64,000 nt of DNA, from assembly GCA_028583685.1 (NCBI GenBank), contig JAMXIF010000222.1:3905346-3969345 (forward strand), in the 5' to 3' direction. Made by a program: the position numbers and the translations under genes. The notes beneath the pieces are model-generated. The model was not told the origin of the DNA and made no database searches. It saw only the letters and a list, made by a program, of their open reading frames with translations. Positions within the stretch are counted from its first letter, which is position 1; each line of letters opens with the position of its first letter. This DNA comes from Petaurus breviceps papuanus. Taxonomy: Eukaryota > Chordata > Mammalia > Diprotodontia > Petauridae. Positions 30,038 through 41,149 of the stretch are shown piece by piece.

Positions 30038-30304
30038 GTAAGTCTGGAAATCAATTGAAGGGATGCGCCCTGGAGAAGCATCCAGGTGGTGACTGGCTTC
30101 TGCAGTAGGGAGAGTTCCCATATTGGTCTTCTCCCAAATCTTCCTTGAACACAACCAGGCAGTGGCCAAGAATGGGGTTCTGAGTAAGAGAAGAGCAATG
30201 AAAAGATGATGGTATAAATGAGTAAAACATGTTCATTTGAAATGAATAATATTTTAAACTTCACAGAGTAACAATATGTTGATATTGTCGAGTTTTGCAG
30301 AAGC

Positions 30305-30440
30305 AATCTAGAACAGCAGACTGAGTTCTGGATGAGTAACAGGGCATCCTGGGTTCAAATTCTGCCTTTAAATCTCACAAGTTGTATGACCCTGGGTCAG
30401 TCACTTAACGTGTGTTATTATGGCAACATCATAGGGCTTC
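30305..30440 (+). mobile_element. MIR SINE, sense
   Basis: 'ctgggttcaaattctgcc' (B box) and 'gtatgaccctgggtcagtcacttaacg'. Confidence 0.65.
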
Positions 30441-30444
30441 TAAA

Positions 30445-31500
30445 TTAAGCAACAAGCATTGTTAAGTAGCTACTAAGTGTGAGGCACTGTGCTGGGCACT
30501 AGGGACAAAAGGTACATGGAGTCAGTGCCTGCCCTCAAGGAGCTTACATTTTATTTGGAAAGCAACATTCATAATATATGCACGGTAAATATTAGGTGAT
30601 TTGTTAGGGGTAGGAGGCTGAGGTGAGGAGGACGTGTGTCAGAGGCAGAATTGGAGGACATACCATGCTGTGTATGAAAAGCATCTTCTCTATACTAGGT
30701 ACTAAGTTGGGTGCTGAGATCAAAGATACAATTAAATGATCCTTTCTCTCAAGGAAGGTAATATCTAATACAAATGGAAAGGCAGACTAGAGCACTGTGG
30801 TGGAGAGGGTTAGATCCCAGCAGAGGGGGTTGTGTTTTATTCTAGAGGCAACATGGTCAGGACTTTGTTCAAAGGGTATTGATATAGAAGCTATCTAGAC
30901 GATGGGTTGGAGAGGGCAGAAACTGAAGGCAGAAGCACCAAGCAAGTAGCGATGGCCATAGACCAGGTAAGAGGTGCTGAGGGTCTGACATAAGGTGACG
31001 GCCAGGTAAGAGGTGCTGCGGGTCTGACATAAGGTGATGGCCAGGTAAGAGGTGCTGAGGGTCTGACATAAGGTGATGGCCAGGTAAGAGGTGCTGAGGG
31101 TCTGACATAAGGTGACGGCCAGGTGAGGGGAGAGACTTGAGAGAGGAGAAAGGCTTGAGAAGTAGCATCAGGAAAACTTGGCAACTGGTAGGGTGTGGGG
31201 AGTGAGTGCCGGTGACGAGTCAGGGACGACCATCAAGTTGTGAGCCTGGGGGATGGGAGAGATAGTAGTGCTCTCAGTAGAATTGGAAAATTCAGAAGAG
31301 GCAAGGGTTTGGGGGGAAAGATATGAAGTTCTGTTTTGGATATGCCAAGGGTGGGCTATCTCTTGAATGTCTAGTATGAAATGTTCAACTGGGAGTTGGT
31401 GACATGAGGTGGAGGCTTGGCAGGGAGCCTGGCTCTGGATCTGTTGATCCCTTGGGAATTATCGGCAAATGAGAGACATGGAACCCATAAGAGCTGATAG
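30445..31500 (-). mobile_element. L2 LINE, antisense, with internal minisatellite
   Basis: 'aagtagctactaagtgtgaggcactgtgctggg', 'caaggagcttacattttattt', 'caacatggtcaggactttg', 'gttgtgagcctgggggatggg' and 'gatatgaagttctgttttggat' follow antisense L2 order. A second terminus lies near 30685-30780, so two copies may overlap. Confidence 0.75.
30965..31120. repeat. 39-bp minisatellite, 4 copies, inside L2
   Basis: Units start at 30965, 31004, 31043 and 31082 with AGGTAAGAGGTGCTG and differ at only a few sites. The unit is the L2 'ccaggcaagaggtgatgagggcctg' segment amplified in tandem. Because 39 is divisible by three, the minus strand shows a 13-residue repeat (HLMSDPQHLLPG) that is not a real protein. 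Confidence 0.95.
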
Positions 31501-31623
31501 ATTAATTACCAAGAGTGTGTAATCTATACACAATGTGCTGACAAAGATAGATCCCACACAGATTCAAAGGGATTGGAGGGACATATATTTAGATCAATAC
31601 AATATTTGGAGAATACACATCAT

Positions 31624-31890
31624 GTCATAGCATCTCAGAGTTTGAAGGGACCTCAGAGACCATCTCAGACCTGAAGAAGAGTCCCCTCTACGACATTTCT
31701 GACCATCGAGTCTCTCCTTGAAGACCTCCAAGTGACAGGGAACTCACTACCAGCTAAGTCAACCCATTCAACTTTTTGGACAGTTCAAATTCTTAGGAAA
31801 TTCCCCTGACACCAAACCTCTATCTACCTCTTGGATTTTCCATCCATTGTCCCTATCCATGTCTTCTGGAACTAAACAAAATAAATCTAA
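31624..31890 (-). mobile_element. L3/CR1 LINE fragment, antisense
   Basis: 'catctcagagtttgaagggacctcagagaccatctc', 'tttttggacagttcaaattcttagg' and 'ctggaactaaacaaaataaatc'. Confidence 0.7.
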
Positions 31891-31904
31891 ACTATTTTTT
31901 GTCT

Positions 31905-32675
31905 AAAAAAAAATGGGACACTATTGTTGGTGGAATTATAAATTTATCCAGTCATTTTGGAAAGCAATCTGAAATTATGCCCAAGGAGTTATTAAACTGC
32001 CTATACCCTTTGACCCAACAATACCACTATTAGGTTTATTCCAAAAGAAGATTAGGGAAAAAGGAAAAGAACCTATATGTTCTAAAATGTTTATAGCAAC
32101 TCTCTTTGTGGTGGAAAAGAACTAGATATTGTGGGAATGCCCATCAATTGGGGAATTACTGAATAAGCCATGGTATATGATTGTGATGGAATACCTACTG
32201 TTCTATAAGAAATTATGAGCTCAGTGATCTTAGAAAAACATTGAAAGACTTGCACGAAATAATGAAGAGTGAAATGTGCAGAACCAAGAAAACATTGTAT
32301 GTAGTAATAGCAATATTCTTTTAAAAATAATTTTGAGTAAATAAGTCATTTTCACTATTACAAATACCCAATTTAACTATAAAGGACATGTGAAAAAGAC
32401 ACTACCTGCATCCAGATAAAGAACTAATAAATAGAAGTATGTATAGAATAATTTTACATATCATAATCATGTGGGGGTCAGAGGGAGAAGAAAAAGGGGG
32501 TGAAGAAAAAAGACATTTACATGATCATTTTATTATGTATTTAAGAGAAATAGCAAGTTGTGCGCAATAGATTTTCAGTTTCACGTGCAATCATCTTGTT
32601 TTATTATACCATGTTATCGAAATACTTGTTTTATTCCATCAATTAAAAGAAAAGTAAAATAAATTTTTAAAAAGA
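31905..32675 (+). mobile_element. L1 LINE 3' end, sense
   Basis: 3' part of a marsupial L1 ('tttggaaagcaatctgaaattatgcccaaggag', 'ccctttgacccaacaatacc', 'gaatgcccatcaattggggaa', 'aaatgtgcagaaccaagaaaac') with an A-rich end near 32660. It is the end of ORF2 plus 3' UTR; no intact frame. Confidence 0.85.
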
Positions 32676-32774
32676 ATACAAGAAGCTATCCTCAAGTGAG
32701 ATACAAGCAAGATAAGTCAACAAAGAGATGACACCAGAATTAAGATTCCCATAGATACTGTAAGAGGCAGTGTC

Positions 32775-32950
32775 TGAACCTACAGAATCCCAGATTTAGA
32801 GCTAGATTTAGACCTTCTTGGCCATCAAGCCCATGGAGAAATTTAGTGTCTTGCCTAAGGTCATAGAGCCAACAAATGTCTGTAGCAGGATTTGAAGCCA
32901 GGTCATCCTGACTTGAAGCCCAGCACACCATTCCCTATGTATGTCATGCT
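32775..32950 (-). mobile_element. Ther-1/MIR SINE, antisense
   Basis: 'gtgtcttgcctaaggtcatag', 'gcaggatttgaagccaggtcatcctgac' and 'agcccagcacacc'. Confidence 0.65.
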
Positions 32951-33244
32951 GGCTCGCTTGTAGTTGGAGCTGTCCAGAAGCTGAATGAGTCAGCGGAGTG
33001 TGTATGTCAGTGGAGACTGGATGACCACTTGCTAGGGAAGTTTGTCAGGAACAGGAAGGGGAGGATCAGAGGACCTCTGGTGTTTCCTCTGACCCTGACT
33101 CTGTCCTCTCTGCGATCTTGGAGCCTCCTTACCGTAAGCTGTTGCAGTATGGAATTCTGAGATCTCAGAATCTGATTCCATCATGATGCATCCCAAACTC
33201 TCATAATAATGGATCCAGTGATATTTCTGCCCCCGACATGCCCC

Positions 33245-33315
33245 TGTCTGTGTTCTCTATGCTTAGCCCCATGTCTGGAGTGTAGGAAGAGCTTAATGAA
33301 TGCTTGTTGACTTGG
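33245..33315 (+). mobile_element. L2 3' end, sense
   Basis: 'gcttagccccatgtctggagtgtagg ... aatgaatgcttgttgacttgg'. Confidence 0.55.
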
Positions 33316-33319
33316 TCAC

Positions 33320-34105
33320 TTGACTGGAATTGAACTCTGTAGGCACCAGTCAGAGTTGACCAAGAACAAAAACACGAAGAGAAATTTAAACATGGAAGTG
33401 TCTTCAGATCCCAGTAGAAGGGGATGGACCAGACTGTCCCATGACCTCTGTCTCCAATCTCCCTCAGCCAATCACAGGAGTGGTCATGAGTGGTCACACC
33501 CTAACACTGCGACTCCTATTCTTCGATGAACAAGGAAGCTCTGGGGGGTGTGGTCATCTGGGAGTCCTGCCCTCTGTGTCATATTTTGTGTTCTCTTGCA
33601 TTGTGAGCATCCTGGGGGAATTGTTGAGCAGTGAGAAACGCTGAGCACGGAGGACGCAATGGCAGAGATCAATGACAGTAGCATCCTCTGAGCCCTCTCC
33701 CCACCGCCCCACCCAACCCCCAGACAGGCCTGCATTTGAGGTCACAGGCCTACCGTGAATATTTTATTGTTGTCATTAAGCCATAACCCCTGCCCCTGTG
33801 CCCACGAGTCCCGCGCCAGTGGGCACAAAGTCAGTAATGCTGTACACACTGGTCCCTGATGGTTCGGGTTTGCGAAAGTCCTTCTGGGCAGGCACGGGGT
33901 TGACGTGAGTAATTGGGGCTGGTCTCAAGCCCAGTTCAGGAGACTAGAACCATAAAGTTGACCTCCTTTTCGTAAATACACGTAATGCGGCATGATGCGA
34001 TTGGTGGGAATTCCAGGGCAGAGCGCCACTCCCGAGGAAAGCAAAGCACCTCAGACCGGAGGAGTCTGCTAGCTGGGAGTCACATGGGGCATGTGGACCT
34101 TGAGA
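33320..34105. other. Repeat-poor stretch, no gene recognised
   Basis: Includes a perfect 9-bp inverted repeat at 33797-33827 and a few CpGs near 33800-34050. No splice-flanked open frame recognised. Confidence 0.4.
33797..33827. repeat. Perfect 9-bp inverted repeat with 13-nt loop
   Basis: TGTGCCCAC (33797-33805) pairs with GTGGGCACA (33819-33827); the loop is gagtcccgcgcca. Confidence 0.8.
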
Positions 34106-34111
34106 GGATTA

Positions 34112-34166
34112 TGTCTCTCTCTCTCTCTCTCTTTCTCTCTCCCTCTCTCTCACACACACACTCACA
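34112..34166. repeat. (CT)n/(CA)n microsatellite
   Basis: 'tctctctctctctctctttctctctccctctctct' then 'cacacacaca'. Confidence 0.9.
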
Positions 34167-34864
34167 AGAACAATCCCCTTGGAGCCTCCCCACTCCCCTG
34201 GGCCCTACCCTACACTCCCAGCAGTACTTTCCTGCTGAGGAGGGGCCAGTCTCTATGTACTGGGAAATTCTCAAGCACCTGAATTGAAGAGGGGGACCTT
34301 GTGTGGACTGTGGAGCCCCTGGAATCTGCTCATCAGGCCGGGGAAGTGAAGGAGCTTTGGAGGAACATTAGGGCCCACGGAAGACACCCACTAGCCTGGT
34401 GGGCTCTGTAGGACTTTTCTCCCCTCCTGTCAGACCAGTCCTGAGGAAGTTGGTGTGCACTGGGAACACATGGGGGAGAGAATGCAGACTCCAGGTAGGA
34501 ATTTATTCTTTCACAGGCTACTGGTTTTCTGGTCTAGACGTTGGTTCTTAGATAAATAAGAGGGGGAAGGGAATGCCTGGGATCTCAGTTAAAATGCTCA
34601 GCAGTTTGTATCATGTTTGGGTATTGTTTTAAACAAAAGTAAAAGGAATTTGGACTTTGCCGTTCACATGTGTGTGACTGGCCTTTCCTTCTGTCAGTTC
34701 TGTCTTGTCTGATCTACACGGACTTTCCTTGTGTGAGTTGACATCTTTCTAAGAAAACTGCTCCTTTTCTTTCTCCCTGAATTGTCTCTTTAGCTATGAC
34801 CCTGTTTGGAAACTAAGAAAACCCATGTTTGAACAGTGAAGCAGCCATACAAATATTTTTAAAG

Positions 34865-35048
34865 TTGGTGAGGCACCAAGGCGGGGGCAGTAGATTCAGG
34901 GTCAGAGCCTGGATGTGAATCTCACCTCTACTAATGCTGTGACCTTAAATATGTCACATTCAGGACCTCGATTTCTCCTCCTGTAAAATGAAAAAGTTAG
35001 TCTGATGGCCTCTGAGATTCCTTTCAGCTTCTAGGTCCTACCATCCCA
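34865..35048 (+). mobile_element. MIR-family SINE with L3-like tail, sense
   Basis: 'agattcagggtcagagcctggatgtgaatctc', 'tcctcctgtaaaatg' and 'ggcctctgagattcctttcagc'. Confidence 0.65.
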
Positions 35049-35469
35049 TGTTGGTATTAATATTATCACTCTCTATAGTAATACCATACAGAGCTAAGGG
35101 GATAGCCATCCCCTGGTGGTCCCCACACATCTCTGGACTATATTTACTGTGCATCCTGTAGGACAGGAGTCTATGTCAGCAGAACAAGTCAGTGTCCTGT
35201 AGACAGGAGCAGTAATGGTGCTCACCAGGCTGAATGGCCAGTGCCTGATCAGAAGGCTAGTTCCTGGACATATCTGGACAGCTCCTTCCCATTCTTACTG
35301 AAGTTCTGAGTCTCCACTTCCCCGAGATTGAGTGGGAGGACCAGAGATGCATTGGTTCCACTCTAAGGATTCCCAGAAAAGCTAACAGTCCCAGATTCTT
35401 TCTACCTTAAACTCTTGGGGAAACTCTAGAGTGTCTAAGAAATAGTTGGTGAGCCTCTAGGGAGGGAAG

Positions 35470-36040
35470 AGATGATTACAGAGAGTCAGCCAGAATGGGT
35501 CACCCCAGACTCGCCTCATTTCCTTTTTGGACAGGGTTATAAAAAGAAGGGACCAGGAGAATGCTGTGGGGATGGTTTGCCTAGATTTTAGCCAAAGCTT
35601 TAACAAAGATATGCTCTTCTTGTGGAGAAAATGAAGAGATGTGGAATCAACAAAAATGCCATGAGAACTTGAGAAGTGATTGGTTGACTAGGCCAATGGT
35701 TCAGTGTCAACACAATAGGAGATCTCCAGTGGAGGATGGTTGTATCTGGGCTTAGCTCTGTGCTATTTAAAATATTTATTAGAGCTTCAGATAAATACAT
35801 CAATTACGTGCTCATTAAATTTGCAGGTGATACACGTCTGGGAGGGATGGCTTGGATTCTAGCCCCTCTTCAGCATCTAGAAAAATGAGAGGAAAAATAT
35901 CCCAAAGCAAATTCCATTGCTCAGGTCATGCATGGAGGCCTTGACTGAGTTTCAAGAGCTTCCTAGAAATAGAGAATGCATTCTCAGGTTAAGGGTCTTG
36001 GCCATTAGGGATGAGACTGAACAAAGATGGAGAAAATTCT
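35470..36040 (+). mobile_element. L3/CR1 LINE, reverse transcriptase region
   Basis: 'cagagagtcagccagaatgg', 'gtttgcctagattttagccaaagc' (decayed YLDFSKAF) and 'ctcattaaatttgcaggtgatac', reading LIKFAGDT where active CR1 elements have FADDT, so the catalytic Asp pair is lost. Confidence 0.75.
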
Positions 36041-36139
36041 CAAAACTATGCTGATGGATCCACTACAAACTTAAGATAGTCTCACAATGGCAAGATAATC
36101 ATGTTAGACCTCCCTAATCAACTCACTATCTCATTCACA

Positions 36140-36915
36140 AAAGAGTTTCTCCCAGATCTTTTCATCCCTCCTCATTCCAACCATTGTACCTCTTAGTTGA
36201 GAACGTTCTTATTTCCCTGAAAAGAATGGGACCATTGGATGAGAACTCCTTCTTCTCCCCTCCTCCTTATCTCCCAGCACTCGGATGCCTTCTGCTACTA
36301 CCCCCACCTTCGCCGAAGCCACACAAGATGAAGTGGCCCTTCTTGCCAAGGCTAATGCCACTGCTGCCCAATCTTCTCCATCAGTTTGCCCCCTGCCATC
36401 CCCTCTCTTCAATAAGATATCTTCAATACCTTCAATAAGCTATTGGCAATGGCCAACATCTCTCCATCCTACTATCTACCAATGTAAGTATGTCCCCTCC
36501 ATCCTTAAAAACCTTCACTTGATTCATCCAGCCTGGCTAGCTCTTGTCCCATCTCTCCTCCCTTTTGTATGTCCCCACTTCCTTTCCTCTCCCTCTGTTC
36601 TTAACTCTCTCCAGTCTGACTTCCTTACTCATCATTCGACTCAAACTGCTCTCTCCAAAGTGACCAGTTATCTCTTAACTGACCAACCCCATGTCTCTTT
36701 TCCAGTCCTCCTTGGCAGCCTGTTGATCACCCTCTTCTCCTTGATACCCTCTGCTCTTCAGGTTTTTAGCAATGTCATTCTCCCTGGCTTTCTCCTATCT
36801 GTCTGACCCCTCCTCATGCAATAGCCTGATCCCACTGCCCTAAGCCTGTCCCAACTCCTTTCCAAACTACCCTCAGCTGTCCAACTGATCTTCCTAAAGC
36901 CGTCCCCAGTTGCAG
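36140..36915 (+). mobile_element. L2 LINE, reverse transcriptase region, sense
   Basis: 'ctctccagtctgacttccttactcatcattcgactcaaactgctctctccaaag', 'cttggcagcctgttgatcac' and 'tctgacccctcctca' follow the L2 ORF2. A 173-residue frame (36285-36806) is a remnant of this ORF2, not a host gene. Later L2 text continues at 36825-36900. Confidence 0.75.
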
Positions 36916-36939
36916 TGCTCACTAATGGCCCGAGCACAG

Positions 36940-37170
36940 GTGACCCAGCCCATGTGGCAGGTTCAGCCTCGACAGCATCCCTGTGACTGGCCCAGAGGCT
37001 GCAGGACCTTGGCAGTAATGGGCAATAACTCCCAGCTCTGGCCCTTCCTTCCTTCCTGTGTGGAAAAGTCACTTCATCTCTGAGGGCCGCTTTCTTTATC
37101 TGCATGAGGAGAGACGAGAGGGTTGGCTTCCAATGATCTCTAAGCTGTCTCCGGCTATAAGTCTATGAAA
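36940..37170 (+). mobile_element. MIR-family SINE, sense, decayed
   Basis: 'gtggaaaagtcacttcatctctgagg', 'ttatctgcatgaggag' and 'ccaatgatctctaagctgtctccggc'. Confidence 0.5.
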
Positions 37171-37324
37171 GCTAATGAATTACTCCTAGAATGAATTTCC
37201 TTTGGAGGCCTACCATGCCCTGAAGGCGGGCTGTCTACATTCTCACCTCTCTCAATTACTGAGTCAAAACGTTAGAGAACCAGGATCAAGTCCAATGGAG
37301 CTAACTGTGAAAAGCTGAAAAATA

Positions 37325-37835
37325 ACAAGCAAGCAGCAAGCATTTATTATGCACTTACCAGATACAGAGATTCCTGCCCCTCCCCCAAAAAAAAAGCCAG
37401 TCAGCTCTCAAGGAAGAGGAAGGGAATAATGAGCATTTATATGGCACCTACTAATTGCTAAGCACTTTAGAAATACTGTCTAATTTGATACAGTGACATG
37501 GTCACAACCTGATGAGAGAGTCAACATACCAACTATGTCCGGACAAGATACAGAATAAATGAGGTGATGCCAGAGGGAAGGCGCTGGTATCATGGGGGAT
37601 TAGAAAGACTTTGTGTAAAAGGTGGAGTAGACATGGGGGCAGTCAGCGAGAATGCCCATAGTGTCCTGTGAAAGGAACGGCCAGGAGGCTGCTGTCACTG
37701 GGTCACAGTACATAGACAGCAGGGAAGAGAAGGCTGAAAAAGTAGGAGGGGACCCAGTGATGCAGATGGATTTTACATTTCATCCTGGAGGTGATAGGGA
37801 GCCCCAGAGGGTTACTGAGTCCAGTAGTTGTTAAA
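37325..37835 (-). mobile_element. L2 LINE, antisense, with a Ther-1 piece inside
   Basis: 'agcagcaagcatttattatgcacttacc', 'gaacggccaggaggctgctgtcactgggtcac' and 'atttcatcctggaggtgatagggagcc'. Bases 37425-37490 are antisense Ther-1 ('aatgagcatttatatggcacc'). Confidence 0.7.
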
Positions 37836-38124
37836 AAAATTTTTCCAGATTCTAAAGAGGAGATGAAATCTGAGCTCAGAGGAAAACATGGGTCAGGCTC
37901 AAAGAATCTTTCCCTTTCTGGGTCTCAGTAGTATGGGAGACGACAGTCTGTCTGCCATCTCTACTGCCCCCCACCTCTCAAGGTATCAAGAGGCCAGAGT
38001 TCTCTCTCTTTGGTGGGCCCAGGTAATATGGATCCAGCAGGTAAGGTCTCTGTGAGGTGAGTGGTTCCAGTCAGAACAGCATAGGACATGAAGAGGGGGT
38101 GAAGCAAGCAGTACCTTCAATGCA

Positions 38125-38215
38125 CATTTTCTCACCTGTATAATGGGGCTAATAATAACTCCTATCTCCCAGGGTTGTTGTGAGCATCAGTTGAGTTAAC
38201 ATGTGCAAAGCACTC
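38125..38215 (+). mobile_element. Ther-1 3' part, sense
   Basis: 'tctcacctgtataatggggctaataataac' and 'cccagggttgttgtgagcatc'. Confidence 0.7.
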
Positions 38216-38239
38216 TGAAAACCTGCCATACTGTTTCAA

Positions 38240-38545
38240 ACCAAGCTCCTTCCCAGCCTGGAATGTGCCCCCCCCCCTCACCTCCGCCCTCTGGCTTTCC
38301 CAGGAGTCACTTCAAAGCTGGAGACCCTTCCCAGGCCCTCCTGCTCAGTCCTTCTCTCTGGGAGTTCTCTCTGGTGCTCCTGTGTGTAGCTCATGTGCAC
38401 AGACTTGATTCTGTCTCTCCTGTCAGACTGGGGGCTTCTGGAGGCCAGGGGCTGTCTTTGCCTTTCTTAGTACCCCCATCTCTTGGAACAGTGTGTGGCA
38501 CATAGTAGGTGCTTCATAAATGTTTGCTGACTTGACTTCTCAAAC
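38240..38545 (+). mobile_element. L2 LINE 3' region, sense
   Basis: 'agcctggaatgtgccccccc', 'ggaggccaggggctgtctttgcctttc' and 'gtgtggcacatagtaggtgcttcataaatg'. Confidence 0.8.
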
Positions 38546-38779
38546 CTAGAGAAAAAAGGCTAAGGCATGAACGTGAGCATCATAGGTACTTGCCTATCCT
38601 CAGGAATAACAATGGTGCTCTAAGTTACATACAGCCACTTCCTGTGAAGTAAGTGCTGTAATTTTGTCCCCATGTGACTCAAACCAGGTGCTTCTGGAGG
38701 AGAGAACGAGGCTGGTGTCTTTGCCCAATATTCACTCTCTCTCACTTAAATCCAAGTCACTTACAAGTCGTGGCATCAC

Positions 38780-39135
38780 CTAGTTAAGGATCCTCTTTGA
38801 GGAGAAGGAAACTGAGGCTGAGCAGGTTAAGTCACTTGCCCAGATTTCACACGGCTAGTAAGTGGCTGAGGCACGGTTTGGTTTCAAGTCCCATCCTCTA
38901 GCCACTGAGCTGTCTGTGATGGCTGGCATTTATAGAATACTTTAAGGTTTACAAAGCGCTTGACTGGGTTATCTTATCCTTACAGCAACTTTGTGAAGCA
39001 GGTACTGGTATTTCTTCATGATTTTCCCCACTTTAGAGATGGGGAAACTGAGGCTGAGAGAGGTTGAGTGTCCTGGTTAGGACCACACAGCTGGCAAAAG
39101 TCAGAAGCGAGACTTTAATTCCAGTCTGCCTTTGG
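38780..39135 (-). mobile_element. Two adjacent Ther-1/MIR SINEs, antisense
   Basis: Copy one (38780-38918): 'aaggaaactgaggctgagcagg' and 'agatttcacacggc'. Copy two (38920-39135): 'tggcatttatagaatactttaaggtttacaaagcgc' and 'ggggaaactgaggctgagagagg'. Confidence 0.75.
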
Positions 39136-39169
39136 AAAAGGTATTAAACTTGCTCTGCTTAGCCACAGA

Positions 39170-39425
39170 GGGCAGAACCAGGAACAGAATTGTGGGAAAT
39201 TAGAGCTAAAGTAAGGAAAAGCTTCCTCACAATGCATGGTCTCCAGATGTGGGATGGGCTCTGCCTCATGTAGTACCGGGTCCCTCTGCTCCCTAGAAGT
39301 CTTTAAACTGGAGCAGAAATGGCTATTCAGGAAGGGATCAGAGACCTCTGGAATCCTCTCCAGTAATTAGCACAATGCCCGCACACAGTAGGACTTAATA
39401 AATGCAAACTCCCTTTCCCTTCCAG
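39170..39425 (+). mobile_element. L3 fragment followed by L2 3' end, sense
   Basis: L3: 'aggaaaagcttcctcacaatg', 'tctttaaactggagcagaaatggc'. L2 end: 'caatgcccgcacacagtaggacttaataaatgc'. Confidence 0.6.
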
Positions 39426-39924
39426 TCTGAAACTGTGTGATTTTGCATCTTAAGAGTTTTAACCATTTGAAATTTACTAAGCAAGTAAATGGGCCAACAA
39501 GATATAAAATACACTGGAGAAGTCCTGAAGGGGGTAGGAGGAGACCAGGGCACTGTCCATGCAGGTTTAAGCCTAGAGTAGCAGGGACTCTGGCATTCTA
39601 CATGCAGTCCACACTGACCCCTCCATCCCCACTCCCAACCACTGGAGGATCAGAAAGTTGGGACCTCCCCCCTCATTCCACAGGCTAACTAAAGTTAAAT
39701 GACTTGCCCAAAGCCACTGAGAGAAACGATTGATTTGGGGAGATCCAGTGCTTTCCCATTCTCTACAATCCTCGTTTCAAAGCTCAGTCTCTTAAAGGAC
39801 ATTACTGATAACCCACCCCACACACACCTTACAAGGAATTTAATCCCATAGTGTCCTTCTCAGGTTTGAGCAGGGATAAATTATGGAATTGGATTGCCTA
39901 AAGCTGAGGGAATTTAGAAGTAAA

Positions 39925-40070
39925 TAAACTTTGTTGTATATTGGAGGGAATAGCAAGTTGTATATGGTAGATTTGCAGCTTTGTGTGCAATCATCTTTTT
40001 TATTGTACTGTACTAAAGAATTGCTTGTTTTGTTCCCTAAATTGAAAATAAAATTTTTAAAAAGTAGATG
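39925..40070 (+). mobile_element. L1 LINE 3' UTR fragment, sense
   Basis: 'gagggaatagcaagttgtatatggtagatttgcag' and 'gttccctaaattgaaaataaaatttttaaaaag' match the end of the L1 at 31905-32675. Confidence 0.75.
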
Positions 40071-40104
40071 ACATAATCAAAGTTCACTAGAATAGGTCCA
40101 GCCC

Positions 40105-40322
40105 CTCATGGTAATATTCATTCTCTCTCATTACTTGTTAACCAATCAGAGTTGATTGATACGCTGTGGAATATCCACTTTTCCAAGACTGTATAAGGCT
40201 TGTAGCCACAGTCATGACAGTCTTTGGCCTTTGAGAGTGCCCGCTGATGTCTTTATTAAAAGCTAGCATTATTTATAAAATGACTACTGAGAAATTGTCT
40301 CTCAAACTTTTTCAAACATCAC
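40105..40322 (+). mobile_element. Possible LTR fossil
   Basis: 'taaccaatcagag' (CCAAT type), 'ctgtataaggc' (TATA type) and 'tttattaaaagc' (ATTAAA) are in LTR spacing, ending near 'tttcaaaca'. No partner LTR or internal genes are seen. Family unknown. Confidence 0.4.
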
Positions 40323-40589
40323 CTCCCATCAGTGGGATGGTCAGAATCCAGGTCCTCTGACTGAAGGGCGATGAACCACACAGTTCAGGGGCAGCCTCTA
40401 CTGGACCAGTGTGCTCAGTGTTTCTGTGTCTGCTTTTTCCTCTTTTTGGCAGAGAGAAAGGGGTTGGTGAGCTTCTCTCTCTCCTCATTGCTCAGCAGCT
40501 AAGAGAGTCTCAGATTTCAAACATTTGAGTAAACAGATTCCTTAGAGCTTTCAGGGTGAGGGGAAGGATCTTGAATAATAACTGTATGT

Positions 40590-40760
40590 ACAGGCAAAGG
40601 AGCCCTGGGCTTGGGTAAGATGTCCTGGGTTCAGATTTTTGTCCTCACTTGTTCTCTGTGTGACTACCCTGTGGAAATTACTTTGCTTCTCTCACCTTGC
40701 AGTTTCCTCCTCTATAAAATGGGTATTTTAACACCAAAACAATGTTGTGAGGACCATGAT
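40590..40760 (+). mobile_element. MIR SINE, sense
   Basis: 'gagccctgggcttgggtaag', 'ctgggttcagatttttgtcc' and 'gtttcctcctctataaaatggg'. Confidence 0.65.
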
Positions 40761-40884
40761 CTATAATTGTCTAGTGCTGGATTTCTTTTTTTTAATGGAT
40801 TTCTTCAAGTTCATGGGTACAAAGAGGTCCCAGTGTGGAAACTCCTTCTGCCAATGTCCATCAGCCTGTTGTGCTGTTTAAGAG

Positions 40885-41000
40885 ACTTAGAGTTTGACCA
40901 GGGCACTGGGAGGCTGAGCTACTCCCTCAGGATCATGGAGCCAGTATTCATTGGAGGCAGGGCTTGAACCCAGAGCTTTAGGTTACGCTGTGGCTGCTAA
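40885..41000 (-). mobile_element. MIR SINE, antisense, decayed
   Basis: 'ggcagggcttgaacccagagc' is the antisense B box region. Confidence 0.45.
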
Positions 41001-41149
41001 TTAGGTCACCAGATTTCCCAGGTGTTCTTATCAGTGGTAACTCTGCTCGGTTTTAAAAAGCATCTTTTAAAAGCAGATGTGAAACATCTGCCATGCCCAA
41101 GGCACCATGCTGCGGCTTGGAGACACAAGCTTCAAAACCCCTGAAAGCA

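Noticed and set aside
29788-30306. 172-residue minus-strand frame
   Set aside because: Antisense shadow of SLC4A5 exon 2 and its flanks.
30965-31120. CRISPR-like regular repeat spacing
   Set aside because: No spacers of differing sequence; the units are contiguous tandem repeats in a vertebrate genome.
30869-31184. Minus-strand frames with 13-residue repeats
   Set aside because: Produced by the 39-bp minisatellite (divisible by three) inside L2.
36285-36806. 173-residue open frame
   Set aside because: It is the remnant of L2 ORF2, not a host gene.
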